This document shows positions 7,588-15,646 of a DNA stretch of 20,689 nucleotides, in pieces. A model generated the notes under the pieces. It was not told where the DNA came from. It was given only the letters and a program-made list of their open reading frames with translations, and made no database searches. This stretch comes from Chloroflexota bacterium (lineage in GTDB: Bacteria; Chloroflexota; Ktedonobacteria; Ktedonobacterales; Ktedonobacteraceae). The DNA is taken from assembly GCA_021828635.1 (NCBI GenBank), contig JAJZEJ010000268.1, positions 1-20,689 on the forward strand, written 5' to 3'. Position 1 is the stretch's first letter. Every line of letters starts with the position of its first letter. The position numbers were made by a program, and so were the translations under genes.

Positions 7588-7836
7588 TAGTCTTGATAGC
7601 CTTGTATATTCTATGGCTATAAGAAACATGCTGGCGATCATGTAAACATAGCTCCTACTTGCTCTGTCCGCAAAGAAGCTATCGGGATATGTCAAATCGT
7701 AAAGATATCACCTTTTATCCATTTATCTCTCTATAAGGAAAACCTGAGTTCCTACGCCTTGTGTAGCTAGATTGATCTACCCTCTATGGTGTCAGCCGTA
7801 CACTAAGAGCAGATATAGCACTTTTTGCCTATGGTA

Positions 7837-7866
7837 TAGACAATCGTAAATACCTGAGATTATACT
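7837..7866 (+). promoter_or_regulatory. Candidate promoter of the CARF-HTH gene
   Basis: TAGACA (7837-7842), 18-base spacer, TATACT (7861-7866), each five of six from consensus. Transcription would begin near 7873, leaving a leader of about 90 bases. Confidence 0.5.
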
Positions 7867-7882
7867 TAAAAAGGAGTAGCAT

Positions 7883-7945
7883 GTGAGGCAGACACCGCTC
7901 GATGTCATATCCTCTGTGGTGTATGTGCGTTGTAGCGTTGTATAA
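7883..7945 (+). CDS. Possible 20-codon leader peptide
   Basis: GTG at 7883 lies about 7 bases after AAGGAG and opens a 20-codon frame (MRQTPLDVISSVVYVRCSVV) ending in TAA 19 bases before the CARF-HTH start. It could be a leader peptide or chance. Against it: the predicted transcription start (about 7873) would remove part of the ribosome site. The same site is followed by ATG-TGA in another frame. Confidence 0.2.
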   Translation: MRQTPLDVISSVVYVRCSVV

Positions 7946-7964
7946 GTAGAATGAGAGGCAGGCC

Positions 7965-8849
7965 GTGGCTCAGACAGACACACCGTGCATCCTGCTAGCG
8001 ACTTTGGGTGGGCAACCGCAGATCGTGACAGTTGCTCTTGACCTGTTGCTAGAGCGTTCTGTTCCTATCAGTGATGTGATTGTTGTGCATCCGGCAGCCT
8101 ATCCTGGCGTACAGGAAGCCTTCGCTCGTCTCAGTGCAGAGTTTGTGGGAGACCGCTACCAGTTTCAGCAGCGCCAACTCACGATTCGTCTGCGTCGCCA
8201 CATTCTTGCTTGGTACGACCGGCCTATCGCCGATATCATGGATGATCTGGCTGCCGACAACGTACTCAACGACATGGATAGATTGCTGAGAGAATTGAAG
8301 CAGCAACATCATCCCATCCACTTTCTGATCAGTGGTGGTCGCAGGCTGATCTCTTTTCTCTCATTCTCTGCTGCCATACTCAACTTCGACCCGCCTGATC
8401 GTCTCTGGCACCTCTACACGCCCGAAGCAGTACGCGAACGCGCCCAACATGGAGCAATAATGCATGTGAAGCCAGAGGATGGTGTGCATCTGATCGAGGT
8501 ACCTTTTGCCCGTCTGAGCCAGCCTCTGCTCAAAAAATCCCTGCAAGATGGTCAGGGCGAGGCCAGCACACTCATTCGCAGTGCCAATAGTCAGCGGGAA
8601 GCCGACGAACGGGCCAAATGCAAGCAAGTTGTAGACCAGCTGACCTTACGTCAACGTGAAGTGCTACAAGCCTTCGCGCGTGGTCTGGACCCGCAACAGG
8701 TGGCCCAGGAACTCAACATCGCGCTTTCGACGGTCAGCAGCCATACCAACAAACCGCTCGCCCTCTGCCGTGAAGTATGGCCCGACGACCCTTTCCGTGA
8801 TTACCGTTCCATGCGCTTCAGGTTCGCCGGATACTTCCGCGAGGAATGA
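7965..8849 (+). CDS. CARF domain (Csx14/NE0113-like) fused to LuxR-type HTH; likely cOA-responsive regulator
   Basis: A 294-residue two-domain protein. Residues 7-185 form a CARF domain of the NE0113/Csx14 type: first strand and nucleotide loop CILLATLGGQPQIVTVALD (8-26) and the second signature HFLISGGRRLISFLSFSAA (119-137). Residues about 225-275 match a LuxR/GerE helix-turn-helix, LTLRQREVLQAFARGLD...VAQELNIALSTVSSH, joined by a charged linker (200-222). No HEPN (R-x4-6-H) or PD-(D/E)XK nuclease motif is evident, so this is a sensor-regulator, not an effector nuclease. CARF domains bind cyclic oligoadenylates; some NE0113 relatives are thought to be ring nucleases, which remains possible here. 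Start: GTG at 7965 after GAGAGGCAG. It is transcribed with, but separately from, the cmr operon 134 bases downstream. Function by inference: tuning cas transcription to the alarm signal. Confidence 0.8.
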   Translation: MAQTDTPCILLATLGGQPQIVTVALDLLLERSVPISDVIVVHPAAYPGVQEAFARLSAEFVGDRYQFQQRQLTIRLRRHILAWYDRPIADIMDDLAADNVLNDMDRLLRELKQQHHPIHFLISGGRRLISFLSFSAAILNFDPPDRLWHLYTPEAVRERAQHGAIMHVKPEDGVHLIEVPFARLSQPLLKKSLQDGQGEASTLIRSANSQREADERAKCKQVVDQLTLRQREVLQAFARGLDPQQVAQELNIALSTVSSHTNKPLALCREVWPDDPFRDYRSMRFRFAGYFREE

Positions 8850-8877
8850 AGGATACCCTATTGTTCAGAAAAAATAA

Positions 8878-8923
8878 TCATAAGCGTTCATGAAAAAACT
8901 CATAAATGGTTTGGTTGTCATAA
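8878..8923 (+). repeat. Four TCATRA direct repeats before the cmr promoter
   Basis: TCATAA (8878-8883), TCATGA (8888-8893), TCATAA (8900-8905) and TCATAA (8918-8923), spaced 10, 12 and 18 bases start to start. The first three lie on roughly one helical face; the last overlaps the -35 element. Candidate binding array for the CARF-HTH protein encoded just upstream; AT-rich chance recurrence cannot be excluded. Confidence 0.4.
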
Positions 8924-8943
8924 CTTACAGAGCATGATACTAT
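8915..8943 (+). promoter_or_regulatory. Promoter of the cmr operon
   Basis: TTGTCA (8915-8920), 17-base spacer, TACTAT (8938-8943), preceded by TGA that gives an extended -10 (TGN). Transcription would begin near 8950, about 35 bases before the cmr1 ATG. The -35 differs from consensus at one base, in keeping with a regulated promoter. Confidence 0.6.
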
Positions 8944-8983
8944 TGCAATACTGGACAAGCAGAAGGAAGAAAGGTGTGCGTGG

Positions 8984-10039
8984 ATGCAAACAATTCAATT
9001 CAACGTACAAACGGTCACACCGCTATTTATGGCAGGAGCGAACCAGGAAACAGCCGAACTTCGCGTGCCATCGTTTCGTGGCGAGATGCGCTACTGGTAT
9101 CGCGCTCTAGCTGGTGGCATTGTCGGCACCGATGCCGAGGGACTCAAACAAGTAAAAAACTTTGAGGCCGATGTTTTTGGCACAACCGATCACGGCTCAG
9201 CCGTCGCTATCCACCTATCCAACGTCAAAGGTACACCGCGAAAGTTTACTGAGCGCATTAGCGAAAACGTTGACGGTAAATGGCAGGCAACTGGCAAAGG
9301 CTACCTGCTCTGGACAATGGCACAAAGCGGAAAAGCAGGACGAAACCTCAAACCAGCACGCCGCTATTTTCCACCGTCTACCTCGTTCAACCTTGAGCTA
9401 TCAACACGAGGCACCGAAGAGGCAGGGCTTCAGCAGGCCACCGCCGCATTCTGGCTATTGACTAACCTGGGCGGTGTTGGCTCACGTTCCCGTCGTTGTG
9501 CTGGTAGCTTATCTGCTCAAATCACTCAACCTGCACAAAAAACATTCAGCAATGCTGCTACCGACTTCTCATTCAGACCAATAGCTGATGTAGCAGCACT
9601 CAAGCAACACCTTGAGCGCGGCATCGCAATGGCACGCACCGTTATCAAACCTGAGAATGGGCAACGACCAGTACACGAGGCTCATTTTGACGCCCTCGCC
9701 AAAGAAACCTGTCGTATCTGGATACTGCAAGATCGGGGCCATCCCTGGGATAGGATAGATGATGCCATGAAAGCTATCGGCGCAGATTTGCAGTGGTATC
9801 GCAGCGATATTAAGCCGTTAGAAGATCGGGCTATTTTCGGTTTACCATTAAAAGATGTTACGAATGCTAGGCGTGCATCGCCATTATTATTGCGGATTAC
9901 GCAATTACAAGGCAACAAATATGTTGGAGTTGCTGTACTATTCAAGACATTTTACAGAGACATTTACATGGAAGATTATGATGATGTTGTCGCTGATTGG
10001 CTAAATTCTTTCGACAAGAGCATAGAGGTGGCGCTATGA
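8984..10039 (+). CDS. cmr1: Type III-B CRISPR RAMP protein Cmr1
   Basis: A 351-residue RAMP (two RRM-like folds). The N-terminus reads TPLFMAGANQETAELRVPS, then FRGEMRYWYRALAGG (31-45), the classic Cmr1 opening. The glycine-rich loop GGVGSRSRRCAGSL is at 163-176. Cmr1 caps the 3' end of the crRNA in the Cmr effector complex and helps license target binding. The ATG at 8984 follows AAAGGTG. It is the first gene after a recognisable promoter, and its TGA overlaps the cas10 ATG (ATGA), so the two are translationally coupled. The last third of the gene is visibly AT-richer than the first. Confidence 0.95.
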   Translation: MQTIQFNVQTVTPLFMAGANQETAELRVPSFRGEMRYWYRALAGGIVGTDAEGLKQVKNFEADVFGTTDHGSAVAIHLSNVKGTPRKFTERISENVDGKWQATGKGYLLWTMAQSGKAGRNLKPARRYFPPSTSFNLELSTRGTEEAGLQQATAAFWLLTNLGGVGSRSRRCAGSLSAQITQPAQKTFSNAATDFSFRPIADVAALKQHLERGIAMARTVIKPENGQRPVHEAHFDALAKETCRIWILQDRGHPWDRIDDAMKAIGADLQWYRSDIKPLEDRAIFGLPLKDVTNARRASPLLLRITQLQGNKYVGVAVLFKTFYRDIYMEDYDDVVADWLNSFDKSIEVAL

Positions 10040-12141
10040 CACAATACATGTTGCTCTTCTCTCTTGGGCCGGTGCAGTCCTTTATCGCCCAAGCCCGCAA
10101 AACCCGCGACCTCTGGCTCGGTAGCTACCTGCTCTCGCTGCTGATGGAAGCAGGGATGGAAGATATACAGGGTACCCTTGTTTTTCCGGCAGATAGAATT
10201 ATAAAAGGGACAATTCCCGATCTACCTAACAAATACATTGCTATTTTTGATGATCTGGGACAGGCCACAGAAGCAGCAGAGAAAAGCGAACAGGCTATTA
10301 AGAATTGCTGGTATAAAATTCGTGATGATGTATGGTGGAAAATTATCCATCGCTATACGGGTGCTAACAAACACGGTGATCTCTGGGATATGTGGGAACG
10401 ACAAACAAATGCAGCTACCTTTTTCGAGATATTCTGGGCTATCGCAGAAGGCAATGATGCTGAATATAGTGCATGGCTCTCTCGCACTCAGGAGGCATTA
10501 GCAGCGCGTAAACAATCGCGGCATAGCGCAACCTATTCAGACAAGGCAATTTCTGACCATATCTCAGAGAAAACACCTTTTCCACTTGCTGAGCCAGGAG
10601 AGAAAAGCACGATTTCTGGGGAGCGTGAAGCTCTGCACGGCAATCAGCTTCCACGCGAATTTTGGCAGCAGCTAGCTGGCGAGCTTAGCAAGACTCGCCT
10701 CACTACCGAGATAAACATCAGAGGAGAAGAACGTCTAGACGCAATCGATACGATCAAGCGTTTTGCATATCACACCTCTATACTCAAGTCGAAATTAACA
10801 CAACAATCATCTACTCAGGAAAACGAAGAAGAGGTTACAGAGAGACTTAGTGCTATCTTCCCCTCTACCAGTTCAGTCGCTACTGCCTCATTCGTTGAGC
10901 GGTTATTACAACATGAACAAGATATAAATAGAGTTGTCCTCAATAACTGGTTTGAAGCAACCAAAGGTTCTTTGGGTAAAATGAGTCCAGAAGCAATTCC
11001 ATACCTTAAAACAAAAGCTGAAGAGAGACATATAAAACTTGAGCTATTAAGGCGTGATGGCGATTGCTACTTTCCAGAAACTTTTACCCGACAACGGCTA
11101 GAAAAAGACTATGCGATTGCAGTCCAGCACTCCGATGATCGTGCTAGGCGAGGACTAGCAGCACTCAAAGACCTACTTAGGGAAACTGCTAGATTGCCGA
11201 TCAGCCATCCGACACCCTATTACGCCATGATACAGATGGATGGCGACAAGATGGGAACGTTGCTTGGCAAAGTTGTAGGCGAAGATGAACATAAGAAGAT
11301 TAGTGGGGCGTTGTCAAAGTTCTCATGCGAACACGCACTCAGACTGGTCGAAGAGAAATACCCAGGCCGACTGATCTATGCCGGTGGCGACGATGTTTTC
11401 GCGCTTGCTCCTCTCGCAAGAGATTTCGCAGGTGATGGTGAGGCATTAACTGTTCTCAATCTGGTCGATCAGTTGCAACAACAATATCATGATGAGGTTA
11501 TTCAAGCGATCAACCCAGAAAGAAGAAGCGAAGTTACAGTCACAGCCAGTGTTGGCATTGCCATTGCTCACCACTATACCTCGCTCTCCTATGTACGTCG
11601 TATGTCGAAAGAAGCAGAAGAACGCGCAAAGAAACACTATGGGCGCAACGCTCTAGTCGTGAGAATTTTGCGCCGCTCTGGCGAGCAAACGCAGGTAGGA
11701 TGTAAGTGGCATTACGATGGTCTTACGGCAGATACACAACCTACCAAGCTATTCAGCAAGTTCTATGACCTGTTCAAAAACGACTTACTCTCACCTAAGT
11801 GTGTCTATACATTACTAGAAGAGGCTGCTACACTGACTGGCTTCTTAACAAAAGAGGCACAAGCAAGCGAGATTAAACGAGTACTCATCCGCCAAACTAA
11901 CACTAACAAACAGAAACCCTTTTCTAAAGAAGATGCGGCGTTGCAAGCGCACTATATTGTAGAGTTGGCAAATGCAATGGATGTGACGGCAGATAAAGAA
12001 TACCAGAAAAACCATCCTGATAAAGAACACAAAGAGACAAAATCGGCAGAATTACACAGCACTCAGCGGAGATACGGGTTAGTTGAAGTGCTTGGCTGGT
12101 TACTAGTCATGAATTTTCTGACCCGAAAGGAGCAAGAGTAA
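10036..12141 (+). CDS. cas10: Type III-B Cas10 (Cmr2), cyclic oligoadenylate synthase
   Basis: A 701-residue large subunit. It opens directly with the Cmr2 signature LLFSLGPVQSFIAQARKTRD, then LWLGSYLLSLLM, without an N-terminal HD nuclease domain. The first palm metal site appears in QMDGDKMG (D402, D404), and the cyclase motif GGDD is intact at 450-453 (LIYAGGDDVFALAPL). A helical C-terminal domain follows. Known role: on target RNA binding the palm converts ATP to cyclic oligoadenylate. With no HD domain, DNA cleavage by this subunit is not expected, so immunity should depend on Cmr4 RNA cleavage and on cOA effectors. The start at 10036 has GAGGTG upstream and overlaps the cmr1 stop; a longer frame from 9997 is rejected because it only re-reads cmr1. 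Its stop shares a base with cmr3 (TAATG). Confidence 0.96.
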   Translation: MTQYMLLFSLGPVQSFIAQARKTRDLWLGSYLLSLLMEAGMEDIQGTLVFPADRIIKGTIPDLPNKYIAIFDDLGQATEAAEKSEQAIKNCWYKIRDDVWWKIIHRYTGANKHGDLWDMWERQTNAATFFEIFWAIAEGNDAEYSAWLSRTQEALAARKQSRHSATYSDKAISDHISEKTPFPLAEPGEKSTISGEREALHGNQLPREFWQQLAGELSKTRLTTEINIRGEERLDAIDTIKRFAYHTSILKSKLTQQSSTQENEEEVTERLSAIFPSTSSVATASFVERLLQHEQDINRVVLNNWFEATKGSLGKMSPEAIPYLKTKAEERHIKLELLRRDGDCYFPETFTRQRLEKDYAIAVQHSDDRARRGLAALKDLLRETARLPISHPTPYYAMIQMDGDKMGTLLGKVVGEDEHKKISGALSKFSCEHALRLVEEKYPGRLIYAGGDDVFALAPLARDFAGDGEALTVLNLVDQLQQQYHDEVIQAINPERRSEVTVTASVGIAIAHHYTSLSYVRRMSKEAEERAKKHYGRNALVVRILRRSGEQTQVGCKWHYDGLTADTQPTKLFSKFYDLFKNDLLSPKCVYTLLEEAATLTGFLTKEAQASEIKRVLIRQTNTNKQKPFSKEDAALQAHYIVELANAMDVTADKEYQKNHPDKEHKETKSAELHSTQRRYGLVEVLGWLLVMNFLTRKEQE

Positions 12142-13352
12142 TGCGCCTGTTTATTGAACCTGTAGAGCCACTTCTGTTCCGTACAGGTCGCCCTTTCGAT
12201 GCTGGCGAGAATAATTTTGCCGAGAGCATCTTTCCACCAACGCCGGAAACCTTACAAGGAGCCGTGCGTGCAACTATCGCAGCTCACTGGTCTGCTGGGA
12301 AAACCATCGCTGAGGCATTTGAAGATTATAAGCTTACAGCACTGATAGGCGACACTAAAGGTTATGGCCGTTTCCGTATCACTGGTTTGTCATTGGGGCG
12401 CTACGAAAAAGCTGATGACAAAAAACACATAGAGCGCATCTTCCCCATGCCAGTTCATATCTTAGAGGAAGATGACGGGAAAAAACGACAGGCTATTCTG
12501 ACTCCAAAACAACCAGGGGACAAAAACGTACATACCAACCTTCCCTCTGACATGCGCTTGCTGTACCCTAAACCAAAACTAGATACCCCGGATGGCAAAG
12601 TAGAACCAATGAGAGGCTGGCTAACTGAGCAAGTATTGCAACGCATACTCAATACGCCAGAACAGGTCATGCCCGACAAGTTTTTGCGCACTGAGAAGCA
12701 AGATCAGGATGAGGAGACAGAGGTCATCAGCGATAACGATATTTTTGTACGTGAATCACGCCTGGGCATTGGCATGAACAATCGCACAAAAACCACTGAA
12801 GAAGGGTTGCTTTATCAGATAGAGATGATACGCATGAATCATCAATACAAATCAGACTACATCTACGGCTTCGTTGTTGATATTCGTCTGGTTACAACAT
12901 CTAATGGCTGGCAATTTATTAACGATGGAGATACCCAAAAGGAAATACATTTGCCAGACAACGGGTGGATGATCCTCGGTGGGGAGCGACGTGCGGCTCA
13001 ATTTGAAGTTATTGGTACAACTTCTGAAGATCAGGCTACGGTGCAACAGACGTACAATATGCTCTATCTGGCAACACCTGCTGTCCTATCTAAGGGATGG
13101 CAACCTTCCAACTGGAGTAATGTACAGCCCGAACGAAAACCGGTCGCAGTAGCTATCAATCGCTATCAACCAATTGGCGGCTGGCTACTGGATCCAAAAC
13201 ATGCAGGCGGCACAAACAAAATTATTCATCGCTGTGTGCCAGCAGGAACCATTTACTATTTTGATGAAGCTGTTCATATGGAGCAGCCATTGACAGAACA
13301 CGGTGCAGAAATTGGCTACGGTATCACATTTGGAGGAAACTGGAAACAATGA
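12141..13352 (+). CDS. cmr3: Type III-B CRISPR RAMP protein Cmr3
   Basis: A 403-residue RAMP. The N-terminus IEPVEPLLFRTGRPFDAGE, followed by FPPTPETLQGAVRATI (about 31-46), is the standard Cmr3 pattern, and the C-terminal loop IGYGITFGG gives the last glycine-rich element. Cmr3 with Cas10 forms the foot of the complex and holds the 8-base 5' tag of the crRNA. The middle (about 190-280) is charged and less conserved. The ATG shares its A with the cas10 stop (TAATG), and its TGA overlaps the cmr4 ATG, so it sits inside an unbroken coupled operon. Confidence 0.94.
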   Translation: MRLFIEPVEPLLFRTGRPFDAGENNFAESIFPPTPETLQGAVRATIAAHWSAGKTIAEAFEDYKLTALIGDTKGYGRFRITGLSLGRYEKADDKKHIERIFPMPVHILEEDDGKKRQAILTPKQPGDKNVHTNLPSDMRLLYPKPKLDTPDGKVEPMRGWLTEQVLQRILNTPEQVMPDKFLRTEKQDQDEETEVISDNDIFVRESRLGIGMNNRTKTTEEGLLYQIEMIRMNHQYKSDYIYGFVVDIRLVTTSNGWQFINDGDTQKEIHLPDNGWMILGGERRAAQFEVIGTTSEDQATVQQTYNMLYLATPAVLSKGWQPSNWSNVQPERKPVAVAINRYQPIGGWLLDPKHAGGTNKIIHRCVPAGTIYYFDEAVHMEQPLTEHGAEIGYGITFGGNWKQ

Positions 13353-14320
13353 TTACAGCAACAAGTATGCTCTACCTTTACGTTGAAACGCCGCTGCACG
13401 CAGGCACAGGCTCCGGCTTGAGCAGCATTGATCTTCCCATCCAGCGTGAGCGTACCACTCAGTATCCGATGATACAAGGTAGTGGCATTAAAGGCAAGCT
13501 TCGTGCAACAGCAGAAGATGCGCTCGACGCGGACAAGCTTACTCAAACAGAAGTAGATATCTTGTTTGGTCCCTCAACACCTGTCAAGAAAAAGAGTAAC
13601 GGTACAGAGACAACGCCACAGGATAAGAATGAATCAACCCGCGACGACCATGCTGGTGCATTGATTGCTGGAGATGCGCGTATTTTGCTTTTCCCCGTGC
13701 GATCACTCAATGGCGTCTTTGCCTATACAACATCTTATGACGTTTTGAGCCGCTTCAAACGTGATATCGAACGAGTAGAAAAAGCTTTACCCTGGACAGT
13801 ACCTACGCGGCCAGCAGACGAGAACACAGCACTCGTCACCACAAAAAGCGAGGTTCACTCCAACAAAGCTATTGTCCTGGAAGAGTTCAGCTACGAAGCA
13901 AATGTAGAACAAGCCCAAGCCGTCGATAGTATCGCTAATTGGTTGGTCACAAATGCACTTCCTGCTCTGGGTGGTGACTATTGGGCCAACAAACTCAAAA
14001 ATTCGTTGATCATTCTGCCTGACGATGTTTTCCGCGATTTCGCACTCTACGCCACCGAGGTCATCACCCGTGTGCGTATCAACCGCGACACGAAAACCGT
14101 TGAAAATGGCGCACTCTGGACTGAGGAGCATCTTCCAACGGATACCCTGATGTATGTCCCAATATATGCTACGAGTGGGCGCAAAAAAGACAAAGATATA
14201 TCAGCCAAAGAGGTATTGAGTACGATGCAAGCTCTTGATACAAGCTATTTACAGCTTGGCGGCGACGAAACGGTGGGCCGTGGCCTTGTGCGCCTGCGTT
14301 GGGGCAACGTAATCAAGTAG
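13349..14320 (+). CDS. cmr4: Type III-B CRISPR backbone RNase Cmr4
   Basis: A 323-residue RAMP. TPLHAGTGSGLSSIDLPIQRE spans 14-34 and contains the conserved Asp D28, equivalent to the residue that cuts target RNA at 6-base intervals in Cmr4 proteins. IQGSGIKGKLRA (42-53) is the crRNA-binding loop and GGDETVGRGLVRL the C-terminal glycine-rich element. Several copies form the backbone filament along the crRNA. A charged stretch (about 72-92, VKKKSNGTETTPQDKNESTR) looks like a disordered insert in the first domain. The ATG overlaps the cmr3 stop. Confidence 0.95.
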   Translation: MITATSMLYLYVETPLHAGTGSGLSSIDLPIQRERTTQYPMIQGSGIKGKLRATAEDALDADKLTQTEVDILFGPSTPVKKKSNGTETTPQDKNESTRDDHAGALIAGDARILLFPVRSLNGVFAYTTSYDVLSRFKRDIERVEKALPWTVPTRPADENTALVTTKSEVHSNKAIVLEEFSYEANVEQAQAVDSIANWLVTNALPALGGDYWANKLKNSLIILPDDVFRDFALYATEVITRVRINRDTKTVENGALWTEEHLPTDTLMYVPIYATSGRKKDKDISAKEVLSTMQALDTSYLQLGGDETVGRGLVRLRWGNVIK

Positions 14321-14357
14321 AGATATCCAGCAAAGCAGGACGAAATAGGAGAAATAT

Positions 14358-14804
14358 ATGGCAGAAGACGTACAAAAGCAGGGGCGCACCCGTCAGAATA
14401 TTGAGCAAGAACGCGCCAAACAAGCCTGGGATGATGTAATGTCTATAAAAGGTAACGATGCTCTAGAGAAAGAGTATCGTTCTCTAGCGCGTGGACTCAA
14501 CGCCATGATTCAGATCAATGGTTTGGGCCAGACGCTCGGCTTCTTCAAAGCCAAAGCCAAAGGCAAAAATGACGAGAAGAAGCCTCACTATCATCTACTG
14601 ATGCATCTAACAGACTGGATGCAGAATACCGACCATTTTAGAGTTGCCAATAGCAGTGTGATGAAAAATGGCTATGATGGTCTGCTCAGATGGATCACAG
14701 ACCCTAACACAAGTAGTGCCGATTATCGCCGTGCTACTACTGAATGTCTAGCCTTTGGCAACTGGCTGCGTCGTTTTGCCGAAGCCGAACTCAAAGGAGA
14801 ATAG
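14358..14804 (+). CDS. cmr5: Type III-B CRISPR small subunit Cmr5
   Basis: A 148-residue, mostly helical protein of the right size and place for the Cmr5 (Cas11-like) small subunit. Recognisable parts are the N-terminal helix NIEQERAKQAWDDV, then EKEYRSLARGLNAMIQINGL and LGFFKAKAKGK, and the C-terminal RATTECLAFGNWLRRFAEAEL. Cmr5 lines the inner face of the effector beside Cmr4 and contacts target RNA. An AGGAGAAAT site lies ahead of the ATG. The 37-base gap from cmr4 is the largest within cmr1-cmr6, but no terminator is visible in it. One base separates its stop from the cmr6 ATG. Confidence 0.92.
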   Translation: MAEDVQKQGRTRQNIEQERAKQAWDDVMSIKGNDALEKEYRSLARGLNAMIQINGLGQTLGFFKAKAKGKNDEKKPHYHLLMHLTDWMQNTDHFRVANSSVMKNGYDGLLRWITDPNTSSADYRRATTECLAFGNWLRRFAEAELKGE

Positions 14805-14805
14805 C

Positions 14806-15624
14806 ATGGGTAGTCAATACTTTCTTCCCGAAGACACGGAGCGTATATGGCTCAGGCAAGGGAAATCATGTAAGAATCTTGGCCTCATACTGGATAAGTA
14901 CGTTCGGCAGGATATCATCTTTGAGAGCAAGAATAAACCCGATTGGTTACGCAGCCTCAACCCTAACCAATGCATCGACCTCCGGCTAGCAAAAGCGGCT
15001 TATGATCGCTGGGAACAGGTTACAAAAACAGCTGGCGCTACTCATCTGCGGGCAGAAACAGACTGGCGCATGGTGGTTGGCTTGGGTGGTGAAAGCGTTT
15101 TGGAAACAGACATGACATTGCACCACATCTACGGCTTTCCTTTTATTCCGGGTAGCGCCCTCAAGGGACTAGTACGCATGTATGCCGCGCTTGAAGATAA
15201 AGCTATGTATATCGACAAAGAAGACGGGACAAAAGGGCCAAGTAAGCAAATCGAAACTGATGCCGACAAACTCCTGCGCATCTTCGGCTCACAGAAACAA
15301 GCAGGATCAGTCGTTTTCTTTGATGCTATGCCACTCAATGGTCATGCGCCCATAACACTCGACATTATGAATCCTCACTACCCTAAGTATTACGATGGAA
15401 CAAGACCACCCACCAACGACCAGGATCCCAATCCCGTCACCTTCCTGGCCGTCGAAAAAACCACTTTTGTCTTCGCCCTCGCCCCACGCCGACAAGCGGA
15501 TAGCCAGCATATAGATGATGTGAAACAAGCACTACAATGGTTGAGGGAGGCTATACAGCAATATGGTGTGGGAGCCAAGACAAACGCGGGGTATGGAAGG
15601 TTTACAAATATTGGAGAGAAATAG
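14806..15624 (+). CDS. cmr6: Type III-B CRISPR RAMP protein Cmr6
   Basis: A 272-residue RAMP. The crRNA/target-contact loop IPGSALKGLVRMYA is at 114-127 and the C-terminal glycine-rich loop YGVGAKTNAGYGRF at about 253-266. Cmr6 sits at the head of the complex between Cmr1 and the Cmr4 filament. The ATG at 14806 follows AAAGGAG inside the end of cmr5. An earlier in-frame ATG at 14755 would overlap cmr5 by 50 bases and add a segment (ATGCVVLPKPNSKENS) with no family likeness, so I reject it. The next gene follows after 22 bases with its own ribosome site. Confidence 0.94.
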   Translation: MGSQYFLPEDTERIWLRQGKSCKNLGLILDKYVRQDIIFESKNKPDWLRSLNPNQCIDLRLAKAAYDRWEQVTKTAGATHLRAETDWRMVVGLGGESVLETDMTLHHIYGFPFIPGSALKGLVRMYAALEDKAMYIDKEDGTKGPSKQIETDADKLLRIFGSQKQAGSVVFFDAMPLNGHAPITLDIMNPHYPKYYDGTRPPTNDQDPNPVTFLAVEKTTFVFALAPRRQADSQHIDDVKQALQWLREAIQQYGVGAKTNAGYGRFTNIGEK

Positions 15625-15646
15625 AGTATAGAAAAGGGGTAATACA

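Larger units (their letters stand above)
7588..7964. other. Intergenic regulatory interval before the CARF-HTH gene
   Basis: 377 bases without a convincing gene. It contains a candidate promoter (7837-7866), a 12-base direct repeat CCTCTRTGGTGT at 7781-7792 and 7911-7922, and an AAAAAGGAG ribosome-like site followed by ATGTGA (a start codon directly followed by a stop) at 7881-7886. ATAGCC...GGCTAT near 7600-7622 is a weak hairpin without a T tract, so I do not call a terminator for the upstream tetR gene. Confidence 0.5.

Noticed and set aside
7600..7622. Terminator hairpin after the first tetR gene (ATAGCC...GGCTAT)
   Set aside because: Six pairs with a 13-base loop and no T tract.
8850..8983. 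Possible CRISPR repeat remnants between the CARF-HTH gene and cmr1
   Set aside because: The recurring element is only 6 bases and lies against a promoter; spacing is too short for repeat-spacer units.
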